The position numbers and the translations under genes are program-made. From the NCBI GenBank assembly GCA_903821745.1, contig CAIJMI010000003.1, positions 1 to 64,000 on the forward strand: DNA of 64,000 bases, read 5' to 3'. Below are positions 50,652 through 60,213 of this stretch, piece by piece. Origin of the DNA: Candidatus Gottesmanbacteria bacterium (GTDB lineage Bacteria > Patescibacteria > Microgenomatia > UBA10105 > UBA927). The notes below the pieces were generated by a model that had not been told where the DNA came from, did no database searches, and worked only from the letters and a program-made list of their open reading frames with translations. Every line of letters begins with the position of its first letter. Positions within the stretch are counted from its first letter, which is position 1.

Positions 50652-51467
50652 TTACTCTGGTAGGCTGATTATACCAGTTTTGGAACGTGAGATTAAACTG
50701 TCCTTTAGAAGTGCGTGAAGAATAGTGTTCATAAAAATACTATCTTTTTTATATTGTTCCTGCATTTGTATTAATAATTCATGTTCGTTCCAAGTGTGTT
50801 GTGTGACTAAATCCAGCATCCGTCCTCGAAAATATCTAGTTGATTCTTTAAATACCACTGTTGTTTTCGCTTTCTTTACTTGTTTTCTTTCAAGTTCCAA
50901 TGCTCCATAGTCCATTAATGCCTGATGCCATTCCCAAGATTTTCCTTTTGGTACCAATTGATCAGCAATCTCCTGCACTGCCTTTTCTGTTTGTGAAACA
51001 TCTCTAAAAAAGAAATGCGTAAGAATTTGACGAATATTCGTGTCAACCATTGCAATATCTTTTTTATACGCAAATACTAATATGGCTCGTGCTGTATATT
51101 TACCTACTCCAGGAAGGCTTAATAATTTATTTTCGTCTGTTGGGAAGATATTGTTATATACAGTTACGACATTTTTTGCAGATGCATGTAAATATAATGC
51201 ACGTCTGTTATATCCCATTCCTTGCCATATTCGCAGGACATCACCAAAACTGGCTTTTGCCAATGATTTCGCTGTAGGAAATTTTTCTAAAAATTCAATA
51301 TATTTTGGCAACACCCGTGACACTTGGGTTTGCTGCAACATGATTTCAGAAACGAGAATTTTATATGGATCATGCGTCTTGCGCCACGGTAAATCCCGTC
51401 TATTCGTTTTCCACCATAAAAATATCTTCATCTGAAAAGCTCGAATTTGAGTAGATTTCAAGATCAT
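50652..51467 (-). CDS. mutY: MutY-like A/G-specific DNA glycosylase without Fe-S cluster
   Basis: MutY removes adenine opposite 8-oxoguanine. The HhH-GPD core has Glu41 in SEIMLQQTQV, the hairpin LPGVGKYTARAIL and the catalytic Asp142 in MVDTN. After ALMDYGAL the four Cys of the usual [4Fe-4S] loop are all missing, and the NUDIX-like C-terminal domain is absent. At 271 residues this is a minimal, clusterless form. Its stop precedes tRNA-Gln by 4 bases, and its start overlaps the upstream coding region. Confidence 0.9.
   Translation of the reverse strand: MILKSTQIRAFQMKIFLWWKTNRRDLPWRKTHDPYKILVSEIMLQQTQVSRVLPKYIEFLEKFPTAKSLAKASFGDVLRIWQGMGYNRRALYLHASAKNVVTVYNNIFPTDENKLLSLPGVGKYTARAILVFAYKKDIAMVDTNIRQILTHFFFRDVSQTEKAVQEIADQLVPKGKSWEWHQALMDYGALELERKQVKKAKTTVVFKESTRYFRGRMLDLVTQHTWNEHELLIQMQEQYKKDSIFMNTILHALLKDSLISRSKTGIISLPE
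50668..50676 (-). promoter_or_regulatory. extended -10 box of tRNA-Gln
   Basis: TGGTATAAT on the minus strand ends 20 bases before the tRNA 5' end. It lies inside the 3' end of the mutY gene. Confidence 0.6.
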
Positions 51468-52285
51468 TCTGAGGATGTCGGTTTGGGCGTTTCTATCGAT
51501 TTAACCCCTTTTAGTAAATCACGAATCTGTCCTGCTAATTTTTGTGCGTCGTTCATTGCTTTTCGTGCTATCTCAAGCATGGCTCGTGCGCTTTGGAGTT
51601 CTGTTCTATTTCCCGGCCATCCATCAGGCGTCAAAACAACCACTTTTTTTATTGCACCCCTTGCTTGGGTTGTAGCTTCTGTTAACTTGGCCTGTCGCTG
51701 CGTCATGAGTCCATTTATCGCATCAACGGAAATACCTTTTGCTTTCACTTCATCTATTCTCATTTGTAATTTTGTTGTTAATGTTGTCATTTCTCCCTCA
51801 ATAAGGGAAAGAATTTTATCCCCATTTGCAATAATGTTCATTTTTGGAATATATAATACATAAATACGATATGAACGAACTATTGACTGAATGCTTGATC
51901 TCAATGCTTCAATATCTGTCTGCCCTGTGATAGTTGTTTTTAATGTAGTAAGCGATGTAATCTCTTCCTGCACCTGTGCAAAAAGTGTTGATTTTTGTAC
52001 CTCCGTCAGTCTCTTTATCACAGTTATTTTCTCAATAAGTTTCGTTAAAGATGCAATTCGTCGATCAAGTTCTTTTATTGCTTTTTCTTTTAACCTCGAT
52101 GTAATATTTGTAGTATTTTCAATCCGTTTTTCCATTTTTTGTGTGGCTCTCACTTCAATAGCAGCACGCCGATCCTCTATTTTTATTGGTATAGGTGTAT
52201 TTGTTATCGTTTCTTCTACTGCATAGACAGATGATGTTATACACAATGCTATTCCGAATCCTACTATAAACAAAAATTTTTTCAT
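51464..52285 (-). CDS. secreted helical (coiled-coil) protein, unknown
   Basis: A signal peptide (about 1-22) precedes a highly charged, helical protein rich in Lys, Glu, Thr and Ile. Several coiled-coil segments run from about residue 40 to 200, and a Thr/Pro/Ser tail follows. AAGGAG 6-7 bases upstream supports the start. I recognise no family. It overlaps mutY (ATGA). Confidence 0.7.
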   Translation of the reverse strand: MKKFLFIVGFGIALCITSSVYAVEETITNTPIPIKIEDRRAAIEVRATQKMEKRIENTTNITSRLKEKAIKELDRRIASLTKLIEKITVIKRLTEVQKSTLFAQVQEEITSLTTLKTTITGQTDIEALRSSIQSIVRSYRIYVLYIPKMNIIANGDKILSLIEGEMTTLTTKLQMRIDEVKAKGISVDAINGLMTQRQAKLTEATTQARGAIKKVVVLTPDGWPGNRTELQSARAMLEIARKAMNDAQKLAGQIRDLLKGVKSIETPKPTSSE

Positions 52286-52312
52286 ATTATTCTCCTTTTT
52301 AAAACATTACCT

Positions 52313-52657
52313 TTACTCTGATAAATCTCCTATTTGATCGTTGAGTCCTGTATCAATTGATATAGCATCCAAATTAATAGTTTGCATGCTTTTATCAATA
52401 TCTGTCACATCAGTATCAATTTTTGCATCTGTTGTGTCCGTTTGTTTAATCTGTGTCTTTGTAGGTGAAGCATTAAACAAACTTGTTTGAACTTTTTCCG
52501 TTGGCTTTGCAACAGCCTGCGTTGTATCTTGCGGGTTTGTCATTGCGACAGATGAACGCTTTTGAAGTATAAACAGACCTACTACTGTTACAGCAATTAA
52601 TATCGCTATTGCACCAATAACAACAATGGCACCACTTCCTCTACTGACGTATTTCAT
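52313..52657 (-). CDS. membrane-anchored secreted protein, unknown
   Basis: The 114-residue protein has a membrane helix near the N-terminus (about 9-30) and an outside tail rich in Thr, Asp and Gln. AAGGAG 6 bases upstream of the ATG supports it. A TATAAT box (52683-52688) ends 25 bases before the start. No family is recognised. The coiled-coil gene follows after 27 bases. Confidence 0.65.
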   Translation of the reverse strand: MKYVSRGSGAIVVIGAIAILIAVTVVGLFILQKRSSVAMTNPQDTTQAVAKPTEKVQTSLFNASPTKTQIKQTDTTDAKIDTDVTDIDKSMQTINLDAISIDTGLNDQIGDLSE

Positions 52658-52730
52658 ACATACTCCTTCATACAGTACCTATATTATATAACTCCAGCAT
52701 AAAAATCTATTCTATTGTACAATAGAGGAT

Positions 52731-53609
52731 ATGGAAACACAGAAAAAGAAGGTTGGAGTCGTCTGTATCGTCGGTCGCCCGAACGCCGGCAAATCAACAC
52801 TTCTTAACATGATCTTAGGACAAAAGGTCTCTATAACCTCACCGAAGCCGCAAACAACTCGGTTTCCTTTGCAGGCAGTCTACGAAGATGAACGTGGACA
52901 AATTATTTTTGTTGACACACCGGGCATTTTTGGAAAGACACCTGACCGCCTGTCAAAACGCGTTAACTCAAAGGCAGAAGAGGCACTTTCTTCTAACGTA
53001 GATGTTGTTGTTTACCTCATTGACCATACCCGAGACCGGGATTTTGAAGAAAACAAAGCGCTCGGCATAGTTCGAAAAACACATGCAGCAAAAATATTGG
53101 CAATTAATAAAATTGATATAAAAAATCCAACACACATTGTGCAATATAAATTCTTGGAAGATGAATTTGATGATGTTGTCGAACTTTCCGCACTTGAGGG
53201 CAAAAATATCCCTAATCTTTTAGATGCAATCTTTCGACATCTACATGAAGGAGAAAATTTAGTTGATACACAAACATTAACCCAACCGGGATTAAATCTT
53301 GATAGTCGCATGTTTCTGTCGGAAATTATTCGTGAAAAAGCGTATTTATTTTTGCGAAAAGAAGTTCCGTACTCTTTAACTGTCGCCATTGATGAAACAA
53401 CAGAACGGGATAACGGAACACTTTATATCAAAGCACGCATACTAACTAATCAAGATCGATACAAGAGAATGATTGTTGGCAAATCGGGATATATGATCAA
53501 AGAAATATCCATGGCGTCACGTAAAGAATTGGAAACCGCAACAAACAAAAAGGTATTCTTAGATTTAACTGTTGAGGTTGACCCACATTGGGTAGATTAT
53601 TTAGAGTAA
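52731..53609 (+). CDS. era: GTPase Era
   Basis: Era helps 16S rRNA maturation. G motifs are GRPNAGKSTLLN, PQTTRFP (G2), DTPGIFG and INKIDIK. The C-terminal KH domain contains MIVGKSGYMIKEISMASRKELE. The length of 292 is normal. TACAAT ends 7 bases before the ATG, with GAGG between. It ends in a 9-base tail-to-tail overlap with gltX. Confidence 0.96.
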   Translation: METQKKKVGVVCIVGRPNAGKSTLLNMILGQKVSITSPKPQTTRFPLQAVYEDERGQIIFVDTPGIFGKTPDRLSKRVNSKAEEALSSNVDVVVYLIDHTRDRDFEENKALGIVRKTHAAKILAINKIDIKNPTHIVQYKFLEDEFDDVVELSALEGKNIPNLLDAIFRHLHEGENLVDTQTLTQPGLNLDSRMFLSEIIREKAYLFLRKEVPYSLTVAIDETTERDNGTLYIKARILTNQDRYKRMIVGKSGYMIKEISMASRKELETATNKKVFLDLTVEVDPHWVDYLE

Positions 53610-54998
53610 CGATAGCCGCTCGAGGGTTTCTTCTTTTCCTAAAACCTCCAATGATTCAAGAAGTGGAGGTCCCACAGTTTTTCCGGTAATTGCAAGACGA
53701 AGCTCCATAAATACCTCTTTTGCTTTGACGTCCTTTTTATCAGAAGCATTACGCATTGCTTTCTCCATTGCATCGTGTGTCCATGAAGCAACAGATGATA
53801 ATGCATCAATTGCAATCTGTAGCATCTCTTTTTTAATATCCCGTTCAAATGCAACAGGACGAACAAAGAAAAAATCTGCAAGACTTTCAAACTCGCCAAG
53901 TGTTTTCATGCGCTCCTTCACAAGTGGTAATATTTTTTTCATCAAATCCTTGCTATCTTTTGGCACTGTGGCATCAAACGCCGTAATTTTTTCTATCAGT
54001 TCGTCTTCATTCATCTTTCGAATATATTCTCCATTCATCCAACGAAGTTTTTCCTGATCAAATACGGGCGCTGTAGTTTGCACATCTTTAAGCTCAAATT
54101 GCGCAATCATTTCATCAACACTAAATAATTCTTTTCCGTCATACGACCAGGCCATAGTCGCCATATAATTTTTCATTGCTTCTGGCAAGTACCCCTTTAC
54201 GCGATAATCTGATACCCAAACGGGATTTTTTCGTTTAGAAAGCTTGCTTTTATCTGGATTTCGAAGGACCGACACATGTGCAATCTGTGGCATCTCCCAC
54301 CCAAAGAACTGATACAACAGAATGTGTTTTGGTGTGGAGGAAATCCATTCCTCACCACGAATAATATGTGATATTTCCATGATGTGATCATCAACGACAA
54401 CACCTAAATGGTATGTTGGATATCCATCCGATTTTATAAGCACTTGATCATCAATTAATTTATTTTCAAAAGAAATGTCCCCGCGAATAAGATCATGAAA
54501 TGTTGTTGTTCCCTCTTCTGGAACATTCAGTCTAATCACATATTTTTCTCCATTTGCAATCCGTTTTTTTGCCTCTTCAAGAGGAATTTTTTTACACAAG
54601 CCGTCATACATTGGTGGCTGATGATTCGCTTCCTGACTTTTCCGCATTTCCTCCAAGCGACTGGCCGTACAGAAACAATAATATGCATGTCCTTTTTCCG
54701 CTAATTCCTCTGCGTATTTTATATATATTGGTAATCTATCTGACTGGCGATACGGAGCAAATGGGCCTCCAATATCAGGTCCCTCTTGATGAGGAATCCC
54801 CAACCATTCCAGTGATTTTAATATCCGTTGTTCGGATCCTTCAACAAGTCGTGTTCTGTCTGTATCTTCAACACGAATAATGAATTGACCGTTATTTTTT
54901 TTCGCCACTACGTAGTTAATTAATGCAGTATAGGCGTTGCCAATATGCAGGTCCTGACCGGTCGGAGATGGTGCGATTCTTGTTCTAACTTTGATCAT
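53601..54998 (-). CDS. gltX: glutamyl-tRNA synthetase
   Basis: Class I motifs are HIGN in APSPTGQDLHIGNAYTALINY and KLSKR in SKLSKRKNPVW. The C-terminal helical anticodon domain follows. I chose the ATG at 54998 (IKVRTRIAPSP) because the extended -10 (TGATACAAT) ends only 3 bases before the alternative ATG at 55007, which would then precede the transcript start. No GlnRS is visible in this window; a non-discriminating enzyme with later amidation is possible. Confidence 0.96.
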   Translation of the reverse strand: MIKVRTRIAPSPTGQDLHIGNAYTALINYVVAKKNNGQFIIRVEDTDRTRLVEGSEQRILKSLEWLGIPHQEGPDIGGPFAPYRQSDRLPIYIKYAEELAEKGHAYYCFCTASRLEEMRKSQEANHQPPMYDGLCKKIPLEEAKKRIANGEKYVIRLNVPEEGTTTFHDLIRGDISFENKLIDDQVLIKSDGYPTYHLGVVVDDHIMEISHIIRGEEWISSTPKHILLYQFFGWEMPQIAHVSVLRNPDKSKLSKRKNPVWVSDYRVKGYLPEAMKNYMATMAWSYDGKELFSVDEMIAQFELKDVQTTAPVFDQEKLRWMNGEYIRKMNEDELIEKITAFDATVPKDSKDLMKKILPLVKERMKTLGEFESLADFFFVRPVAFERDIKKEMLQIAIDALSSVASWTHDAMEKAMRNASDKKDVKAKEVFMELRLAITGKTVGPPLLESLEVLGKEETLERLSLL

Positions 54999-55010
54999 AA
55001 TAGCCATTTG

Positions 55011-55019
55011 ATTGTATCA
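55011..55019 (-). promoter_or_regulatory. extended -10 box of gltX
   Basis: TGATACAAT on the minus strand ends 12 bases before the ATG at 54998. A TATACT box for the divergent gene lies 14 bases away (55033-55038). Confidence 0.55.
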
Positions 55020-55047
55020 TAGAAATATACTGTATACTTAGTAAGGT

Positions 55048-56109
55048 ATGGCAACACTCACGGAAACTGCTTATCAGACAAGAAAGGCCATTAATTGGAT
55101 GATTCTTGCTATTATCGCCTATATTATCTTGCGTATTTTTTGGAGCATAACCAGTTCAATTTTTCTAATGATTTTTCCGCCTAAGGCGCCTCCACCAACA
55201 CATGCGTTTGGAAAACTGCCCCCTCTCCAATTTCCTGCACCTGTTTCCTCACCATCTGGAACACTGACATTTCAACTTGAAACTATTGAAGGGACGGTGC
55301 CTAAAGCATCTGAATCAGCAACGGTCTTTTTTATGTCAAAATCAGCACCAAATCTGTTAGCACTCACTAACGCAACAGCGTTTGCAAAACGGCTTGAGTT
55401 TATCAATGAGCCAATACAGGAAACAAAATATATCTATCGCTATGAAGACGCAGAGGCACCACTTCGAAAACTTCGCTATGACATCGTCACAAAAAATTTC
55501 ATTCTCCGTTATTTATACGAACAAGATATGGGAGTTTTCACCGAACGAAATATAGCCCTTGAAGATGCTGCAAAGATGGAGGCAAAAAATATTCTTCAAA
55601 CATACAATCTCTATGAAAAAGATATTGAGCTTGGGACAACAAAAGTACAGTATCTCAAACTCTCTGGTAATACGCTTACACAAACGACAAGCCAATCACA
55701 GGCTGATGCTGTTCGTATCGATTATTTCAGACAATCAGTAGCGGGGACGCAAATCGTTACGCCGTATCCCGGAGAAGGACCAATATCATTTGTTTTTTCT
55801 GGATCAACAAATATTAAAAAACGAGTTTTACAATTTGCCTATACGTTCTGGCCCGTCGATTATCAAACAACAGCAACATATGCATTAAAACCAAGTAGTC
55901 TTGCATGGACAGAACTTCAAAACGGACAGGGGTATATTGTTAGATATCCAAAAAAAACTCTGACTGCAGTCGTTCGAAAAGTCACACTTGCGTATTATGA
56001 CTCCATAGAACCGCAGACGTATCTTCAACCTGTATTTGTCTTTGAAGGAGATAATGATTTTCTTGCATACGTTCCCGCAGTGGATGCGACATGGGTCGAA
56101 GCAAAATAA
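55048..56109 (+). CDS. membrane-anchored extracytoplasmic protein, unknown
   Basis: One N-terminal helix (about 15-42) is followed by a Pro-rich linker (PPKAPPPTHAFGKLPPL) and a long outside domain of about 290 residues rich in Thr, Tyr and Leu. No catalytic motif is seen and I recognise no family. TATACT at 55033-55038 ends 9 bases before the ATG, with AAGG between. It is convergent with the DD-carboxypeptidase gene, 14 bases away. Confidence 0.75.
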   Translation: MATLTETAYQTRKAINWMILAIIAYIILRIFWSITSSIFLMIFPPKAPPPTHAFGKLPPLQFPAPVSSPSGTLTFQLETIEGTVPKASESATVFFMSKSAPNLLALTNATAFAKRLEFINEPIQETKYIYRYEDAEAPLRKLRYDIVTKNFILRYLYEQDMGVFTERNIALEDAAKMEAKNILQTYNLYEKDIELGTTKVQYLKLSGNTLTQTTSQSQADAVRIDYFRQSVAGTQIVTPYPGEGPISFVFSGSTNIKKRVLQFAYTFWPVDYQTTATYALKPSSLAWTELQNGQGYIVRYPKKTLTAVVRKVTLAYYDSIEPQTYLQPVFVFEGDNDFLAYVPAVDATWVEAK

Positions 56110-56123
56110 TTAGGTATTGTTCC

Positions 56124-57083
56124 TTACGGGGTATATGTTTGCCACTCAATATTTGTAAATGTCCAATTAATTAGAGCAATCGTATCACCAAACCGGTCAG
56201 CGCTTTTCAAAACGACAATGATAACTCGTCTTCCATTCCGTTCAATAAGAGTTACTAAATTTTCCCCTGCTTCTTCCGTCCAACCGGTTTTAATACCAGC
56301 AACCCCCGGAATTTTCCCCAATAATTGATTCACGTTACTTAACTTATGAAAATACGTATGTGTTACATCGGAAACAGTTATTTGTGGAATACCCACCATT
56401 TTCGAAATGGTTTTATTAGCAAGTGCCACATCAGCTAGTCTTGCTAAATCTTCAGCAGTCATATAATGATCTGAATCATCATATCCAACAGGATTTACAA
56501 AATGGCTTGCAGAAAGATGAAGACTTTCTGCTTTTTTATTCATCGCGTTAACGAACGCAGTAAGCCCACCTGGATAATTATTTGCAAGTGCGTATCCTGC
56601 ATCATTACCAGAATAAATCAGCATGCCGTAGAGTAAATTTTCAACCGTTATCCGTTCCCCTGAAACAAGCCCCATCACTTGTCCATGATTCATCGGTTGA
56701 ACGACTGTCACTATGTCGTCAAGTTGCATTGAATCAAGTACGACAAGTGCCGTCAATATTTTTGTTGTCGATGCAGGAGCGAGTCGGTCTGTGCTATTTC
56801 GTTTAAAAATGTACACACCCGATGTCAAATCCTGAATCATGATGGATTTGGCTGATATTTCATTTCCAGGAATTACACCGGTTTTATTTACTGGATATGG
56901 AGGAGGCACAGGAATGGTCACAACGGGGTCTTTGTTACTACCGATAAATTGTTCAACTACGTACCGATTTTGGCCCGGGTACCAAAGAAAAAATACAATA
57001 GCGACAACAAGGATGATCCATCTGTCAATCCGTGTAGTAATAACACGCGGAATCTTTTTAAAAATAGTTCGAATATTCTGCAT
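56124..57083 (-). CDS. D-alanyl-D-alanine carboxypeptidase (S11 family)
   Basis: The penicillin-binding motifs are ASTTK (SxxK), SGN and KTG (in GIKTGWTEEAGENL). An N-terminal helix (about 20-38) anchors the enzyme. The family trims D-Ala from peptidoglycan stem peptides. The PBP5-type C-terminal amphipathic helix is absent, so anchoring is only at the N-terminus. I chose the ATG at 57083, 15 bases after the aspS stop. Confidence 0.95.
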   Translation of the reverse strand: MQNIRTIFKKIPRVITTRIDRWIILVVAIVFFLWYPGQNRYVVEQFIGSNKDPVVTIPVPPPYPVNKTGVIPGNEISAKSIMIQDLTSGVYIFKRNSTDRLAPASTTKILTALVVLDSMQLDDIVTVVQPMNHGQVMGLVSGERITVENLLYGMLIYSGNDAGYALANNYPGGLTAFVNAMNKKAESLHLSASHFVNPVGYDDSDHYMTAEDLARLADVALANKTISKMVGIPQITVSDVTHTYFHKLSNVNQLLGKIPGVAGIKTGWTEEAGENLVTLIERNGRRVIIVVLKSADRFGDTIALINWTFTNIEWQTYTP

Positions 57084-57098
57084 GGCAGGGATCAATAA

Positions 57099-58466
57099 TT
57101 ACTTTTTCTTTTTGAGGCTTAATCCTAATTCTTTCAGTTGTTCATCGGCTACTTTTCCTGGTGCATCCATAACACTTGTTTGACCACTGGATGTTTGTGG
57201 AAATGCCTGCACTTCTTTGATAGATGTTTCCCCCATCAATCCCATCAAAAATCTATCTATACCAAGCGCTATTCCTCCGTGAGGAGGAGCACCATATTGA
57301 AATGCAGTTAGCATATGTCCAAATTTTTCCTGAATTGCCTCTTTTGAATGCCCCAAAACTTCAAACACTTTTGCAAGCACCGCTGGATCGTTACTTCTAA
57401 TACTACCGCCTCCTGCTTCATACCCATTCCAGACAAGATCATATTGTAGCGTTGCGATTCCTTCAATTTGCCCTTTCATAAATGCTTCTTTTTGTTCTTC
57501 GGGCATTCCTGAAAAAGGATTATGTGTATATGTCCATTTCCCTTCTTTATCTTTTTCAAAAAATGGAAAATCAATAACCCATGCGAATGCATTAATCCCG
57601 CTTTTCTTTTCCTCTTCTGTTCGAAGATCAAATTTATCTGCTCCGAATTGCTTCATCGCCTGGTCATAGGTATATATAGGAAAAGGTTTCTTTTGAATAA
57701 TTCCTCCGAGTTTTTCAACAATTTCAGTAACCATCCGTTCAATTAAACCCATCACATCTTCCCGTTTTACAAAACTCATTTCAATATCAAGTTGTGTATG
57801 TTCAAATCCCCGATCGGCACGCAAATCTTCATCACGCATACACCGAGCGATTTGAAAATACCGTTCAAATCCTGCAACCATCAATAATTGTTTATATTGT
57901 TGTGGTGATTGTGGAAGTGCATAAAATTCGCCTTGTTGTAACCGTGATGGCACAAGAAAATCCCGTGAACCTTCTGGGGTAGATTTGGTAAGCAAAGGCG
58001 TTTCAATTTCCACAAAATCATTTTTGAACAAATACTCCCGCATCATGTTTACCACTTTTGACCGCATTCTAATATTTTTTTGTAATCGTTCACGACGCAA
58101 ATCCAAATACCGGTATTTCAACCGTATCTCTTCATTAATATCCCGTCCATCCGTATCAAGAGGAAATGGAAGTTCTGTGGCATGAGAAAGAATGGTTACC
58201 GTTTGTGCTTCAATTTCAATGGTCCCCGTTGTCAGTTTTGGGTTAATCATTGATTCCGGACGTTTTTTAACTATACCCTCTATCTCCACACAATCTTCTG
58301 GTTTTACATCGCCCAGTGTTTTCATGGATACCACCTGCACGACACCTGATCGATCACGAACATCCAAAAACATAATTTTCCCGTGGTCACGACGTGCATT
58401 AATCCATCCTTGTAGCACGACTTTTTCTCCAATTTTTTCAGGAGTTGAAGCAATAAGAGTTCTCAT
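57099..58466 (-). CDS. aspS: aspartyl-tRNA synthetase
   Basis: The OB-fold anticodon domain (LQGWINARRDHGKIMFLDVRD) precedes the class II core (TPEGSRDFLVP, FQIARCMRDEDLRADRGFEHTQ-type motif 2, and GIALGIDRFLMGL motif 3). At 455 residues it lacks much of the large bacterial insertion domain. The start is the ATG at 58466: TAGAAT ends 7 bases upstream. The conserved sequence also begins at MRTLIAS. Both AspRS and the partial insertion should be checked for Asn specificity. Confidence 0.95.
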   Translation of the reverse strand: MRTLIASTPEKIGEKVVLQGWINARRDHGKIMFLDVRDRSGVVQVVSMKTLGDVKPEDCVEIEGIVKKRPESMINPKLTTGTIEIEAQTVTILSHATELPFPLDTDGRDINEEIRLKYRYLDLRRERLQKNIRMRSKVVNMMREYLFKNDFVEIETPLLTKSTPEGSRDFLVPSRLQQGEFYALPQSPQQYKQLLMVAGFERYFQIARCMRDEDLRADRGFEHTQLDIEMSFVKREDVMGLIERMVTEIVEKLGGIIQKKPFPIYTYDQAMKQFGADKFDLRTEEEKKSGINAFAWVIDFPFFEKDKEGKWTYTHNPFSGMPEEQKEAFMKGQIEGIATLQYDLVWNGYEAGGGSIRSNDPAVLAKVFEVLGHSKEAIQEKFGHMLTAFQYGAPPHGGIALGIDRFLMGLMGETSIKEVQAFPQTSSGQTSVMDAPGKVADEQLKELGLSLKKKK

Positions 58467-58473
58467 AGAACTC

Positions 58474-58502
58474 ATTCTAAAGCTTCGGATAATTCTTGAC
58501 AA
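58474..58502 (-). promoter_or_regulatory. promoter of aspS
   Basis: TTGTCA (58497-58502) and TAGAAT (58474-58479) are 17 bases apart on the minus strand. Transcription should start at or next to the ATG at 58466. Confidence 0.65.
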
Positions 58503-58516
58503 GGGAGACTCAAAAC

Positions 58517-60178
58517 TTAGGTGAGATGGATATCACGAATTTTTATTTGCATCGTGGTCGTACCGTTCCAAACATTTTCATCAACAGTATAGGCAACATC
58601 AACATGGGTACCAACAGGTATTACTTCAGCCATTTCCCCAAATCCGAATGCAACTGCGTCCATTATCTTCTTCTCTTCATCTTTCAATTTTAATTTTAAA
58701 TGGTTCATTTTTGCACCAATTTTCCGAACCTGATCAACCATCACATTCCGAGAAACAAATACCGGTTCATAATTCCCTAGACCAAATGGAGCAAATGCAG
58801 AAATACCAATAAATAATGATTTTGTAATCATGGTGAGTGGAAGTTCTGTATCAACAAACAACGACCGTGTAAATAATGCATCTGAAATTACTTCAACACT
58901 CTTTTGAGCAAAAAATGCTTTTAGTTCAGACAATTTTTTTGTTTCCACCGTAAATCCCGCAGCCATAGGATGACCACCAACATCAACTAAGAGATCTCCA
59001 GCACTTCTGATAAATTCAACAATGTTAAATCCTGCAATAGACCGTGCTGACGCTTTAGAAAATATCTCTCCCTCCGCAATCACAATGCTTGGTCGGTAAT
59101 ACTCTTCCACCAGTTTTCCAGCTACCAGTCCGATAATACCGGGGTTATATGATGGATCTGAAACAACCAACATTTTTTTCTTTTTAATATCTTCAATTTT
59201 TGAAAGCCCTGTCAGTGCATGGAGGGTTGTGTCGACGGTTAGTTGTTGTCGTTCTTTGTTTGTCAGACCTAATTTGGAAGCTAGCATAGTTGCCCGTTCT
59301 TCATTTTTTGTACATAACAAACGGAGTGCATCAATGGCATGATCCAGTCTTCCCATTGCATTGAGGCGTGGGGCAATAATATGAGAGATATCAGACGTGA
59401 CAATTGCTTTTTCCTCAAGGCCTGATTCTTTTATGAGCGCTAAGAGTCCAATCCGTTTCGTTTTTCCTATTTCAATAAGCCCGTATTTTGTAATGCTTCT
59501 ATTTGGACCAACAAGTGGAACCATATCGGCAATGGTGCCAATAGTGGCAAGAGCTAGTAAATCCTGCACCTTTGTTCGCTCATTTTCTGTTAACAAGGTT
59601 TTAGCAATAAACCAGGAAATACCCGCACCACAAAGATCCGTTGTATGAACGGTGACACAATCAGGCAAATGCTTTGGGGGCAGATGGTGATCAGAGATAA
59701 TAACGTCTATCCCTAGATTTTGTGCGTACTTAACTTGTTGCCATGCGGTAATACCATGATCCACCGTTATGATAAGCGTCGGATTGAATTCTGTGACACA
59801 AGTCTGAATACCCTTTTCTGACAACCCATATCCTTCTTCAATTCGATGCGGAACATACGGCATCACTTGTGCGCCTAATGAATGAAGCGCTTCCCACATA
59901 ATTGCTCCTGCTGTTATTCCGTCGGCATCATAATCGGCATAGACGACAATTGATTCTTTGTTTTTAATTGCTTTTTCAATACGAGCAACTGCCTTTTTTA
60001 AAGAAGTTCCCTGTATGCCCACTTCATGCGGTGTTAAATCGATTGGCTGTTTTGGATGAAGAAATGCCTCTTTTGTGCTTTTGGTCGTCAATCCTCTGTT
60101 TGCAAGAAGGACTTCAACAACGTCGTCAACATTCTTAATTTTTTCAAAGTTTGTATCCTGTATATTCCAGTTTTTCAT
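58517..60178 (-). CDS. recJ: single-stranded DNA exonuclease RecJ
   Basis: RecJ degrades single-stranded DNA 5' to 3' in repair and recombination. The DHH phosphoesterase motifs are VYADYDADGITAGA (motif I), TVDHGIT, IISDHHLP (the DHH), and a downstream Gly/His-rich GGHPMAAGFT of the DHHA1 domain. The C-terminal OB domain follows. The length of 553 is normal. It is divergent from the CCA-adding enzyme gene. Confidence 0.95.
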   Translation of the reverse strand: MKNWNIQDTNFEKIKNVDDVVEVLLANRGLTTKSTKEAFLHPKQPIDLTPHEVGIQGTSLKKAVARIEKAIKNKESIVVYADYDADGITAGAIMWEALHSLGAQVMPYVPHRIEEGYGLSEKGIQTCVTEFNPTLIITVDHGITAWQQVKYAQNLGIDVIISDHHLPPKHLPDCVTVHTTDLCGAGISWFIAKTLLTENERTKVQDLLALATIGTIADMVPLVGPNRSITKYGLIEIGKTKRIGLLALIKESGLEEKAIVTSDISHIIAPRLNAMGRLDHAIDALRLLCTKNEERATMLASKLGLTNKERQQLTVDTTLHALTGLSKIEDIKKKKMLVVSDPSYNPGIIGLVAGKLVEEYYRPSIVIAEGEIFSKASARSIAGFNIVEFIRSAGDLLVDVGGHPMAAGFTVETKKLSELKAFFAQKSVEVISDALFTRSLFVDTELPLTMITKSLFIGISAFAPFGLGNYEPVFVSRNVMVDQVRKIGAKMNHLKLKLKDEEKKIMDAVAFGFGEMAEVIPVGTHVDVAYTVDENVWNGTTTMQIKIRDIHLT

Positions 60179-60185
60179 GGTCTCT

Positions 60186-60195
60186 ATGGTATCAT
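60186..60195. promoter_or_regulatory. shared divergent extended -10 of recJ and cca
   Basis: The ten bases ATGGTATCAT read TGGTATCAT on the plus strand and TGATACCAT on the minus strand. The minus box ends 7 bases before the recJ ATG. The plus box ends 18 bases before the cca ATG, which has AAGAGGAG. Confidence 0.5.
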
Positions 60196-60213
60196 AAGAG
60201 GAGCAAATACCGT

